This document shows, piece after piece, positions 18,073 through 27,402 of a stretch of DNA of 64,000 bases (positions within the stretch are counted from its first letter, which is position 1; each line of letters starts with the position of its first letter). Both the position numbers and the translations under genes were made by a program. The notes under the pieces are model-generated. The model worked only from the letters and a program-made list of their open reading frames with translations, ran no database searches and was not told where the DNA came from. The DNA is from Streptomyces griseoaurantiacus (GTDB taxonomy: Bacteria > Actinomycetota > Actinomycetes > Streptomycetales > Streptomycetaceae), in assembly GCA_014656015.1 (NCBI GenBank), contig BNBP01000008.1, positions 1 through 64,000 of the forward strand, in the 5' to 3' direction.

Positions 18073-18922
18073 CCAGGTGGACGACGACCGTGTGACCGAA
18101 CCCGCCGAGCCCGCCCGGCACGCCGACTCCGCCGGCCCCGCCCCCGTCGGGGCACCGTCCGTGGTGCGGCACACGGAGGAGGTGATGGGCACCGTCTTCT
18201 CCTTCGACGTGCGCGGCGGTGATCCGGACGCCGTCCGGCGGACGCTGGCCGAGGCGGTCGCCCGGCTCCACGAGGTGGACGAGGTGTTCAGCACCTACCG
18301 CGAGCACAGCCAGATCTCCCGGCTGGCCCGGGGTGAGCTGAGCGTGGCGGAGTGCGATCCGGAGGTCGCCGAGGTGCTGGCGCTGGGCGCCGAGGCGGAG
18401 CGGCGCAGCGAGGGCTGGTTCAGCCTGCGCTACGAGGGCCGCCTCGACCCGACCGGCATCGTCAAGGGCTGGGCCTGCGAGCGGGCCGCCCGCGCGCTGT
18501 CGGCGGCCGGTACCACCGGCGTCAGCGTCAACGGCGGCGGTGACGTCCAGGTGTTCGGCGTCCCCGGGCGGCAGCGGCCCTGGCGGGTCGGCATCTCCGA
18601 CCCCCTGCGGCCGGGCGCCCTCGCGGCGGTGGTCTCGGCGGCCGGAACGGACCGCCTGGCGGTGGCCACGTCCGGCACGGCGGAACGCGGCGCGCACATC
18701 GTGGACCCCCGGACCTCCCGGTCGGCGGTGACCGACCTCGTCGCGGTCACGGTGGTCTCCCCCAGCCTCACCTGGGCGGACGCCTGGGCCACGGCCGCGT
18801 TCGCGATGGGCTCGCGCGAGGCCCTGGCCTGGCTGGAGTCGCTGCCGGACGCGGAGGCCCTGCTGATCACGGCGGGCAACGAGGTGCGGGCGACGAGCGG
18901 CCTGGCGTCCCGGCTGGGCTGA
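18065..18922 (+). CDS. apbE: FAD:protein FMN transferase ApbE
   Basis: 285 residues from GTG 18065, overlapping the preceding stop by 8 bases. Translational coupling with the FMN-binding protein supports this start over later codons. ApbE transfers FMN from FAD to a Thr of target proteins. Visible motifs are VMGTVFSF at the start of the fold, VNGGGDVQVFG, RGAHIVDPRT (Mg and FAD binding) and WADAWATAAFAMG (metal-binding Asp). No signal peptide or lipobox is apparent in the first 40 residues, unlike many ApbE proteins that act outside the membrane. This is odd given the exported target. Confidence 0.92.
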   Translation: MADQVDDDRVTEPAEPARHADSAGPAPVGAPSVVRHTEEVMGTVFSFDVRGGDPDAVRRTLAEAVARLHEVDEVFSTYREHSQISRLARGELSVAECDPEVAEVLALGAEAERRSEGWFSLRYEGRLDPTGIVKGWACERAARALSAAGTTGVSVNGGGDVQVFGVPGRQRPWRVGISDPLRPGALAAVVSAAGTDRLAVATSGTAERGAHIVDPRTSRSAVTDLVAVTVVSPSLTWADAWATAAFAMGSREALAWLESLPDAEALLITAGNEVRATSGLASRLG

Positions 18923-18923
18923 G

Positions 18924-18957
18924 GGCGCCACCGCGTACCCGTGCGGGGCGCGGCGCC
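18924..18957. terminator. Possible bidirectional hairpin between apbE and argR
   Basis: GGCGCCACCGCG (18924-18935) can pair with CGCGGCGCC (18949-18957) with a small bulge. It lies between two convergent genes, two bases after the apbE stop. The bulge makes it weaker than the other terminators here. Confidence 0.4.
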
Positions 18958-18979
18958 GGTGCCGACGGGCCGCCCGCCG

Positions 18980-19525
18980 TCAGTGCGCGTTCTGAGCGAG
19001 TCTCAGCAGATGGTCCGCCAGGCTCTGCCCCCCGGTGGGGTCCCGGCTGATGAGCAGCAGCGTGTCGTCGCCCGCGATCGTGCCCAGGATGTCGTGCAGC
19101 TCCGCCTGGTCGATCGCCGAGGCCAGGAACTGCGCCGCCCCGGGGGGCGTGCGCAGGACCACCAGGTTCGCCGAGGCCTCCGCGGAGATCAGCAGCTCCG
19201 CGGAGAGCCGCCGCATCCGCTCCTCCTTGGCCGACTCCCCCAGCGGGGCGCGCGGCGTCCGGAAGCCCCCCTCGCTCGGCACGGCGTAGATGAGGTCGCC
19301 CTCGTTGTTGCGGATCTTCACCGCGTTGAGCTCGTCGAGGTCCCGGGAGAGCGTCGCCTGGGTGACGCTCAGCCCGTCGTCCGCCAGCAGCTTGGCGAGC
19401 TGGCTCTGCGAGCGCACCGGCTGCCGGTTGAGGATGTCCACGATCCGGCGGTGGCGCGCGGTACGCGTCTGGGGCACGGCGGGGCCGCCCGCCTGGTCCT
19501 GCTCCTGGTCCTGCGCCTGACTCAT
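18980..19525 (-). CDS. argR: Arginine repressor ArgR
   Basis: 181 residues from ATG 19523-19525 with GGAG 10 bases upstream. ArgR hexamers bind ARG boxes with arginine as co-repressor. The winged-helix N-terminal domain ([23 protein letters not shown], then the recognition segment [14 protein letters not shown]) and C-terminal oligomerisation/arginine-binding domain ([26 protein letters not shown], with the GTIAGDDT core) are complete. The first 20 residues are Gln/Asp-rich. It is the last gene of argCJBDR, 17 bases after argD, so it should limit its own synthesis through the ARG boxes before argC. Confidence 0.97.
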   Translation of the reverse strand: MSQAQDQEQDQAGGPAVPQTRTARHRRIVDILNRQPVRSQSQLAKLLADDGLSVTQATLSRDLDELNAVKIRNNEGDLIYAVPSEGGFRTPRAPLGESAKEERMRRLSAELLISAEASANLVVLRTPPGAAQFLASAIDQAELHDILGTIAGDDTLLLISRDPTGGQSLADHLLRLAQNAH

Positions 19526-19542
19526 CGTCGTCTCACTCCGGA

Positions 19543-20727
19543 TCATCCGTCCCCGTGGGTCTGCTCCAGGACACCGGGAAGCGCCCGGAGGAACGCCTCC
19601 ACCTCGTCGTCGCCGAGGTTCAGCGGCGGCATCAGCCGTACGACGTCGGGGGCGGGCGCGTTCACCAGGAGGCCGGCGTCCTGAGCCGCCGCTTGCGCCT
19701 TCTGGGCGAGCGGCTCGGTGAGCACGATACCCAGCAGCAGTCCGGCGCCCCGGACGTGGTCGATCAGCGGGTGGCCGAGGCCCTCGACGCCCTGGCGCAG
19801 CTTCTCGCCCTGGCGTTTGACGTTGTCGAGCAGCCCCTCGTCGGCGATCGTGTCGAGGACGGCGAGTCCGGCGGCGCAGGCGACCGGGTTGCCGCCGAAG
19901 GTGGAGCCGTGGTGGCCGGGCCGGAGCAGTTCGGCGGCCCGCCCGAAGGCGACGGTCGCGCCGAGCGGCAGTCCGCCGCCGAGGCCCTTGGCGAGCGTGA
20001 CGACGTCCGGCAGGACGCCCTCGTGGGCCTGGTACGCGAACCAGTCGCCGGTGCGGCCGACGCCGGTCTGCACCTCGTCCAGGACCAGCAGCGAACCGCT
20101 CGCGGCGGTGATCGCCCGGGCCGCCTTGAGGTAGCCGGGGGGCGGGACGACGACGCCGTTCTCGCCCTGGACGGGTTCGATGACGACGAGGGCGGTCTCC
20201 TCGGTCACCGCGGCGGCCAGCGCCTGCGCGTCGCCGTAGGGGACGTGCGTGACGTCGCCGGGCAGCGGCAGGAACGGCTCGCGCTTGCCGGGCTGGCCGG
20301 TGAGCGCCAGGGCGCCCATCGTGCGGCCGTGGAAGCCGCCCTCGGTGGCGACCATGTGCGGCCGCCCGGTCAGCCGGCCGATCTTGAAGGCGCCCTCGTT
20401 GGCCTCGGCGCCGGAATTGCAGAAGTAGACCCTGCCGTCCCGGCCGAAGCGCTGGAGCAGCCGCTCGGCGAGCGCGACGGGCGGCTCGGCGACGAACAGG
20501 TTGGAGACGTGGCCGAGGGAGGCGATCTGTCGGCTGACGGCCTCGACGACGGCCGGGTGGGCGTGGCCGAGCGCGTTGACCGCGATGCCGCCGACGAAGT
20601 CGAGGTACTCGGTGCCGTCGGCGTCCCACAGCCTGGCGCCCTCGCCGCGCACGAGGGGCAGCCGGGGGGTGCCGTAGTTGTTCATCAGGGCGCCCTGCCA
20701 GCGGGCGGTCAGTTCCTCGTTGCTCAC
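19543..20727 (-). CDS. argD: Acetylornithine aminotransferase
   Basis: 394 residues from GTG 20725-20727, overlapping the argB stop by 4 bases. It is a class III PLP aminotransferase converting N-acetylglutamate semialdehyde to N-acetylornithine with glutamate as donor. The cofactor region [17 protein letters not shown], the [15 protein letters not shown]sp block and the PLP lysine in [17 protein letters not shown] are intact. The following [13 protein letters not shown] is the phosphate-binding strand of the neighbouring subunit. Full family length. Fourth gene of the arginine operon. Confidence 0.97.
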   Translation of the reverse strand: MSNEELTARWQGALMNNYGTPRLPLVRGEGARLWDADGTEYLDFVGGIAVNALGHAHPAVVEAVSRQIASLGHVSNLFVAEPPVALAERLLQRFGRDGRVYFCNSGAEANEGAFKIGRLTGRPHMVATEGGFHGRTMGALALTGQPGKREPFLPLPGDVTHVPYGDAQALAAAVTEETALVVIEPVQGENGVVVPPPGYLKAARAITAASGSLLVLDEVQTGVGRTGDWFAYQAHEGVLPDVVTLAKGLGGGLPLGATVAFGRAAELLRPGHHGSTFGGNPVACAAGLAVLDTIADEGLLDNVKRQGEKLRQGVEGLGHPLIDHVRGAGLLLGIVLTEPLAQKAQAAAQDAGLLVNAPAPDVVRLMPPLNLGDDEVEAFLRALPGVLEQTHGDG

Positions 20728-21634
20728 GACTCCCCCTGTTCGTCCGGCACGACCATCGTGCCGATGCCCTCGTCGGTGAAGATCTCCAGCAGGATCGAGT
20801 GCGGCACCCGGCCGTCGATGACGCGGGCGGTGTGGACGCCGCCCCGCACGGCGTGCAGGCAGCCCTCCATCTTGGGCACCATGCCCGAGGAGAGATCGGG
20901 CAGCAGCTTCTCGAGCTGGCTGGCGGTGAGGCGGCTGATCACCTCGTCGCTGTTCGGCCAGTCCTCGTAGAGGCCCTCGACGTCGGTGAGGACCATCAGG
21001 GTCTCGGCGCCCAGCGCCGCAGCGAGTGCCGCAGCCGCCGTATCAGCATTGACGTTGTAGACATGGCCCTCGTCGGCTCCGTCCTGCGCGCGGGCGATCG
21101 AGGAGACGACCGGGATGCGGCCGTCGGCGAGCAGTGCCTCGATGGCGCCGGTGTTGATCTCGGTGATCTCGCCGACCAGCCCGATGTCCACGAGCTCGCC
21201 GTCGATCTCGGGGGTGTGCCGGGTGGCGGTGAGGGTCTGCGCGTCCTCACCGGTCAGGCCGACCGCGAGCGGGCCGTGCCGGTTGAGCAGCCCGACCAGC
21301 TCGCGCTGCACCTGCCCGGCCAGCACCATCCGTACGACGTCCATGGCGTCCTCGGTGGTGACGCGCAGCCCGGCCTTGAACTCGCTGACGATGCCGTGCC
21401 GGTCGAGGGCGGCGCTGATCTGCGGGCCGCCGCCGTGCACGACGACCGGCTTGAGCCCGGCGTGCCGCAGGAAGACGACGTCCTGGGCGAAGGCGGCCTT
21501 CAGGTCCTCGTCCACCATGGCGTTGCCGCCGAACTTGATGACGACGGTCTTGCCGTGGTGCCGGGTGAGCCAGGGCAGCGCCTCGACGAGGATGCGGGCC
21601 TTGGGGAGCGCGGTGTGCTTCCGCGTCTGGTTGC

Positions 21635-21638
<4 letters not shown>
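20724..21638 (-). CDS. argB: Acetylglutamate kinase
   Basis: 304 residues from ATG 21636-21638, which overlaps the argJ stop as ATGA; no separate Shine-Dalgarno site is seen, so coupling probably drives translation. It phosphorylates N-acetylglutamate, the usual control point of the pathway. The nucleotide-binding motif VIKFGGNAM and the substrate loop [14 protein letters not shown] are present, with [19 protein letters not shown] late in the domain. An N-terminal helix precedes the kinase core ([14 protein letters not shown]), the feature associated with arginine-sensitive hexameric enzymes, so feedback inhibition is likely. Confidence 0.97.
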
Positions 21639-23863
<2,225 letters not shown>

Positions 23864-23880
23864 ATCACGAGGGGTTCGGA

Positions 23881-24012
23881 TCAGGCCAGAGTGACGCGCA
23901 TGCCCCCTTCCGCCAGGAGCTCGAGGACCTGCGCGAACGGGTCGTGGGGCCGGCCGTCGATGACGCACTCGATGGCGACATCGCTCGTGAAGGGCCTCTC
24001 TGGCGAGTTCAC
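23881..24012 (-). CDS. 43-residue small protein, unknown function
   Basis: A short frame from GTG 24010-24012 to TGA 23881-23883, between the aldo/keto reductase stop (11 bases away) and the argC operator. The translation contains IECVIDGRPHDPFAQVLELL and ends EGGMRVTLA. It alternates hydrophobic and charged residues like a strand-turn-helix rather than high-GC noise. No ribosome site is visible, so coupling to the upstream reductase is likely if it is expressed. I recognise no family. It could be the remnant of a longer protein. Confidence 0.5.
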   Translation of the reverse strand: MNSPERPFTSDVAIECVIDGRPHDPFAQVLELLAEGGMRVTLA

Positions 24013-24022
24013 GGAAGGACGG

Positions 24023-25048
24023 TCAGGCCGCGGCACGGTCGGCCGGCGGGCGGCGCCGCAGGTCCGGGTTCTCCACGGCCGGGGGCCGGTAGGCCTGGTC
24101 GAGGGTGCCGATGTCGGTGCCGGGCGGGACGATCTCGTCGATGCGGTCGAGGACGTCGTCGGTGAGGGTGACGTCCAGGCCGCCGAGCAGGCCGTCGAGG
24201 TGTTCCATGGTGCGCACCCCCATCAGCGCGCTGGTGACGCCGGGGTGGGCGAGGGTGAAGGCCATCGCGAGGTGGGTCATGGGCATCCCCGCCTCGGCGG
24301 CGAGCGGGATCAGCTCCTCGACGACGTCGAGCCTGCGCTCGTCGTTGAGGTGCTGGAACAGACCGGCGCGCCGCAGGGTGTTGTCCTGGCCCCTGCGGAC
24401 GCGGCCGGTGAGCAGTCCCTGCCCCAGCGGCCCCCACACCAGGACGCCCATGCCGTAGCGCTGGGTGACGGGCAGGATCTCCCGCTCGATGCCGCGGTTG
24501 AGGAGGGAGTAGGCCGGCTGCTCCGTGTGGAACCGCGCGAGTCCGCGCCGCTCGGCGACCCACTGCGCCTCGACGATGCCGGAGGCGGGGGTGTGCGACG
24601 CTCCGATCGCGCGGACCTTGCCGCTGCTGATCAGGTCGGTGAGCGCGGAGAGGGTCTCCTCGATGTCGGTGTGGGGGTCGGGGAGATGGAGTTGGTAGAG
24701 GTCGATGTGGTCGGTGCGCAGGCGGCGCAGGGAGTCCTCCACGGCGGCGACGATCCAGCGCCGGGAGGCGCCCCGCCGGTTGGGGTCCTGGTCCTTGCCC
24801 CTGGGGCGGCTGAACTTGGTGGCGAGGACCACGCCGTCCCGACGCCCCTCCAGCGCCCTGCCCACGACGTCCTCGGAATCGCCGTAGGCGTCGGCGGTGT
24901 CGACGAAGTTGATGCCGGCGTCCAGGGCCTTGTGGATGATCCGGGCCGATTCCCCGGGCTCGTTGCCCATGGCGGTGGCGAACATCAGCGTGCCCAGGGC
25001 GTAGGGGCTGACCTGGATGCCGGTCCGGCCAAGAGGGCGATAGCGCAT
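24023..25048 (-). CDS. Aldo/keto reductase controlled by a divergent TetR regulator
   Basis: 341 residues from ATG 25046-25048, with AAGGAGAG 4 bases upstream. It is a TIM-barrel NADPH oxidoreductase of the tas/YhdN type. The catalytic Asp and Tyr lie in GINFVDTADAYGDSEDVVG, the Lys in VVLATKFSRP and the His in DLYQLHLPDPHTDI. GPLGQGLLTG and the LMGVRTMEHLDGLLGGL cofactor strand follow. It is transcribed away from a tetR-family gene, with two palindromic operators between them, so it is probably induced by the compound it reduces. Substrate unknown. Confidence 0.9.
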   Translation of the reverse strand: MRYRPLGRTGIQVSPYALGTLMFATAMGNEPGESARIIHKALDAGINFVDTADAYGDSEDVVGRALEGRRDGVVLATKFSRPRGKDQDPNRRGASRRWIVAAVEDSLRRLRTDHIDLYQLHLPDPHTDIEETLSALTDLISSGKVRAIGASHTPASGIVEAQWVAERRGLARFHTEQPAYSLLNRGIEREILPVTQRYGMGVLVWGPLGQGLLTGRVRRGQDNTLRRAGLFQHLNDERRLDVVEELIPLAAEAGMPMTHLAMAFTLAHPGVTSALMGVRTMEHLDGLLGGLDVTLTDDVLDRIDEIVPPGTDIGTLDQAYRPPAVENPDLRRRPPADRAAA

Positions 25049-25110
25049 GGGTCTCTCCTTGTGAGCCGCACACTGGTCAGCAGCGTGCGAGCGCCGTACG
25101 CTGCCCTAAA

Positions 25111-25151
25111 CGGAAAACCTTTCCGGAACTATAGCGGAAAAGTTTTCCGCT
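25111..25151. promoter_or_regulatory. Two palindromic operators between the AKR and tetR genes
   Basis: CGGAAAACCTTTCCG (25111-25125; arms CGGAAA/TTTCCG) and AGCGGAAAAGTTTTCCGCT (25133-25151; a perfect 9-1-9 palindrome). They share the core CGGAAA...TTTCCG, and their centres are 24 bp apart. The block is the only A/T-rich DNA in the 124-base gap and overlaps where both promoters must lie. Confidence 0.88.
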
Positions 25152-25172
25152 TGTACGCACGGAGGTGAGGGT

Positions 25173-25790
25173 GTGTCCCGGAACCGGGCACAAGCTGCAG
25201 CGACGCCCCCGGGCCAGGAGGGCCCGCCGCGGCGGCGGCGAGCGGACGCGCGCCGCAACGTCGACGCGTTGATCGAGGCCGCGAGAACCGTCTTCGCCAC
25301 CTCCGGCGTCGACGCGCCCGCGAAGGAGATCACCGATCTGGCGGGTGTCGGTGTCGGAACGCTGTACCGGCACTTCCCGCGCCGTGCCGACCTGATCCAG
25401 GCCGTCGTGGAGAGCGGGATCGACGCCGTCGCCGACGCCGGTCCCGAACTGAGCGCGGCGCTGGCACCAGCCGAGGCGCTCACCGAGTGGATCGGCCGGC
25501 TCGCAGGGCTGCTGGCGACCAAACGCGGGCTGGCCTCGGCACTCCACTCCGCCGATCCGGCCTTCGCCGGCCTGCCCGGATACTTCCGGCAGCGGCTCGG
25601 CCCCATCCTGGAGACGCTGCTGAACACGGCGGTGGCCGCCGGCACGGTGCGCGACGACGTCAGCGCCGAGGACATCCTGCACGCCGTCGCCCAGCTGTCC
25701 CAGCCCGCTCCCGGGAAGGAGCCGGAACACAACCAGCGTGTCGTCAGGGTGTTCGCCGAGGGGCTGCGCCGCACGACGGACCGCCCGTGA
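25173..25790 (+). CDS. TetR-family transcriptional repressor
   Basis: 205 residues from GTG 25173 with GGAGG 6 bases upstream. A basic, Arg-rich N-terminal tail leads to the TetR helix-turn-helix at about 27-72 (RNVDALIEAARTVFATSGVDAPAKEI, then AGVGVGTLYRHFPRRADLIQAV). The C-terminal ligand domain is helical and Ala-rich, as in regulators of reductases and efflux. It almost certainly binds the two palindromes upstream, controlling both itself and the divergent aldo/keto reductase. Confidence 0.93.
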   Translation: MSRNRAQAAATPPGQEGPPRRRRADARRNVDALIEAARTVFATSGVDAPAKEITDLAGVGVGTLYRHFPRRADLIQAVVESGIDAVADAGPELSAALAPAEALTEWIGRLAGLLATKRGLASALHSADPAFAGLPGYFRQRLGPILETLLNTAVAAGTVRDDVSAEDILHAVAQLSQPAPGKEPEHNQRVVRVFAEGLRRTTDRP

Positions 25791-25792
25791 TG

Positions 25793-25816
25793 CCGTGCGC
25801 CGGTGACGGCGCACGG
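25793..25816. terminator. Terminator between tetR and gtrA-like genes
   Basis: CCGTGCGCCG (25793-25802) pairs with CGGCGCACGG (25807-25816) over a GTGA loop: a perfect 10-bp stem two bases after the tetR stop, between convergent genes. Confidence 0.75.
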
Positions 25817-25871
25817 GAACCCGTCCCGGACGGGCGCACCACCGGCCGTCTGCGCGCCGGACTCGCTCAGC

Positions 25872-26360
25872 CTACGAAGGCTGACTCGTGGTGCTGTGGG
25901 CGGGCGGTGGCGCCGGGGTGGGGCGGGCGGCGTTTCGTGCGGGCTTCGGCTGCATGATCATGCGGGAGACCAGGAACGTGACCGGAATCGCCGCGCCGGA
26001 GGCCAGGAGGGGGGCGAGGCGGTCGTCCGAGTGCGTCACGTGGACGATCAGGTAGAGGCCCGCGGTGGTGAGGGTGAAATTCGTGGCGTTGGTCAGCGGA
26101 AAGAGCAGGAATTTACGCCAGGTGGGGCGGGTGCGGTAGGTGAACCGAGCGTTGAGGAAAAAGGACCCGGTCATGCTGATGAGAAATCCCAGCAGGTGCG
26201 CGGCGAAATAGGGCAGCCGGGTGAGGAGCAGCAGATAGGAACCGTAGTAGGTGCCGGTGTTCACCACGCCGACGGCGGAGAAGACGAGGATCTGCCGGGT
26301 CACGGGGCGGGCCGGCGGTGCCGGGGTGGTCGTGGCGGTGGTCGTGCCGGTCGTGGGCAT
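25872..26360 (-). CDS. GtrA/GtcA-family membrane protein (lipid-linked sugar flippase component)
   Basis: 162 residues from ATG 26358-26360, which overlaps the preceding stop by one base (TGATG). After a Thr-rich N-terminus come four membrane segments typical of GtrA: QILVFSAVGVVNTGTYYGSY, then LPYFAAHLLGFLISMTGSFFLNARFTYR (with the family's FxxNRxF-like FFLNARF), and two more. GtrA proteins move or help move undecaprenyl-phosphate sugars across the membrane. It is co-transcribed with a CsbB-type glycosyltransferase and a YfhO protein. The Pro-rich C-terminal tail is lineage-specific. Confidence 0.9.
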   Translation of the reverse strand: MPTTGTTTATTTPAPPARPVTRQILVFSAVGVVNTGTYYGSYLLLLTRLPYFAAHLLGFLISMTGSFFLNARFTYRTRPTWRKFLLFPLTNATNFTLTTAGLYLIVHVTHSDDRLAPLLASGAAIPVTFLVSRMIMQPKPARNAARPTPAPPPAHSTTSQPS

Positions 26361-27379
26361 CAGGGGACGAGATTCTTCCGTGTGGTCTTCGGGCCGTCCT
26401 CCACGTCCGCCCCGCTCTCCGCGGCCGCCGGGTCCGGCGCGGCCGCCGCGTCCTGGACGTTGCTCGCCTTCACCAGGAAGTGCGGGCGGCGCTTGGCCTC
26501 GTAGTAGATCCGGCCGGTGTACTCCCCCACGACGCCCAGCATCACCATCTGCACCCCCGCCAGCGCGGTGACGGCGGTGATCGTGGTGACGTAACCGGGG
26601 GTTCGGACCCCGTGGACGAGGGCCGCGCCGACGATCCACGCGGTGTAGAGCGCGGCGCACAGCAGCAGACCGAGGCCGAGGTGGAGGGCGGCGCGCAGGG
26701 GCCGGTTGTTGAAGGACAGCAGGCCGTCGAGGCCGTAGTTGAGCAGGGACTTCAACGTCCAGGAGCTGCGGCCCCGGGTGCGCGCCTCGTTGCGGTAGGC
26801 GAGCGTGGTGCCGGGGAAGCCGACCCAGGCGAACAGGCCCTTGGAGAAGCGGTTGTACTCGCTCATGGACAGCACCGCGTCCACCACGCGCCGGGACAGC
26901 AGCCGGAAGTCCCCGACGCCGTCGACGAGTTCGACGTCCACCAGCCGGTTGACGATCCGGTAGTACAGGCGGGCGGTGAGGGTGCGGGTGAGGCGGTCGC
27001 CACCGCGGTCGCGGCGGGCCATCACCTGGTCGTAGCCCTGTGCGTGCAGTTCGACCATGCGAGGGATCAGCCGCGGCGGGTGCTGCAGGTCGGCGTCCAT
27101 GACGACGACGCAGTCCCCCGAGGCGTGGCGCAGTCCGGCGAGCAGGGCGGCCTCCTTGCCGAAGTTGCGGCTCAACGAGACGTACCGTACCCGCCGGTCC
27201 CGGTCGGCGAGGGACCTCAGCAGAGGAAGGGTGCGGTCGCGGCTGCCGTCGTCGACGTAGACGAACTCGGTGTCGTGGCCGAGCGGCAGCAGGGCGTCGG
27301 CGGCCTTCGCGACCTCCTCGTGGAAGTGGGCGACGACGTCTTCCTCGTTGTGGCAGGGGGCGACGATCGAGATCAGCAT
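26360..27379 (-). CDS. DPM1/CsbB-type membrane glycosyltransferase (GT2)
   Basis: 339 residues from ATG 27377-27379, with GGGAGA 8 bases upstream. The cytoplasmic GT-A domain has the family motifs APCHNEEDVV, YVDDGSRDRT, SLSRNFGKEAALLAGL and the DxD metal site DADLQHPPRLI. RFSKGLFAWVGF and RSSWTLKSLLNYGLDGLLSF match the C-terminal part of the catalytic domain. Two membrane helices follow at about 240-260 and 275-300. Such enzymes transfer a sugar from a nucleotide donor to undecaprenyl phosphate. Between yfhO-like and gtrA-like genes, it would supply lipid-linked sugar for an outer-face transferase. Confidence 0.93.
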   Translation of the reverse strand: MLISIVAPCHNEEDVVAHFHEEVAKAADALLPLGHDTEFVYVDDGSRDRTLPLLRSLADRDRRVRYVSLSRNFGKEAALLAGLRHASGDCVVVMDADLQHPPRLIPRMVELHAQGYDQVMARRDRGGDRLTRTLTARLYYRIVNRLVDVELVDGVGDFRLLSRRVVDAVLSMSEYNRFSKGLFAWVGFPGTTLAYRNEARTRGRSSWTLKSLLNYGLDGLLSFNNRPLRAALHLGLGLLLCAALYTAWIVGAALVHGVRTPGYVTTITAVTALAGVQMVMLGVVGEYTGRIYYEAKRRPHFLVKASNVQDAAAAPDPAAAESGADVEDGPKTTRKNLVP

Positions 27380-27402
27380 GGTGCGGTTCTCCCGTGACAC
27401 GG

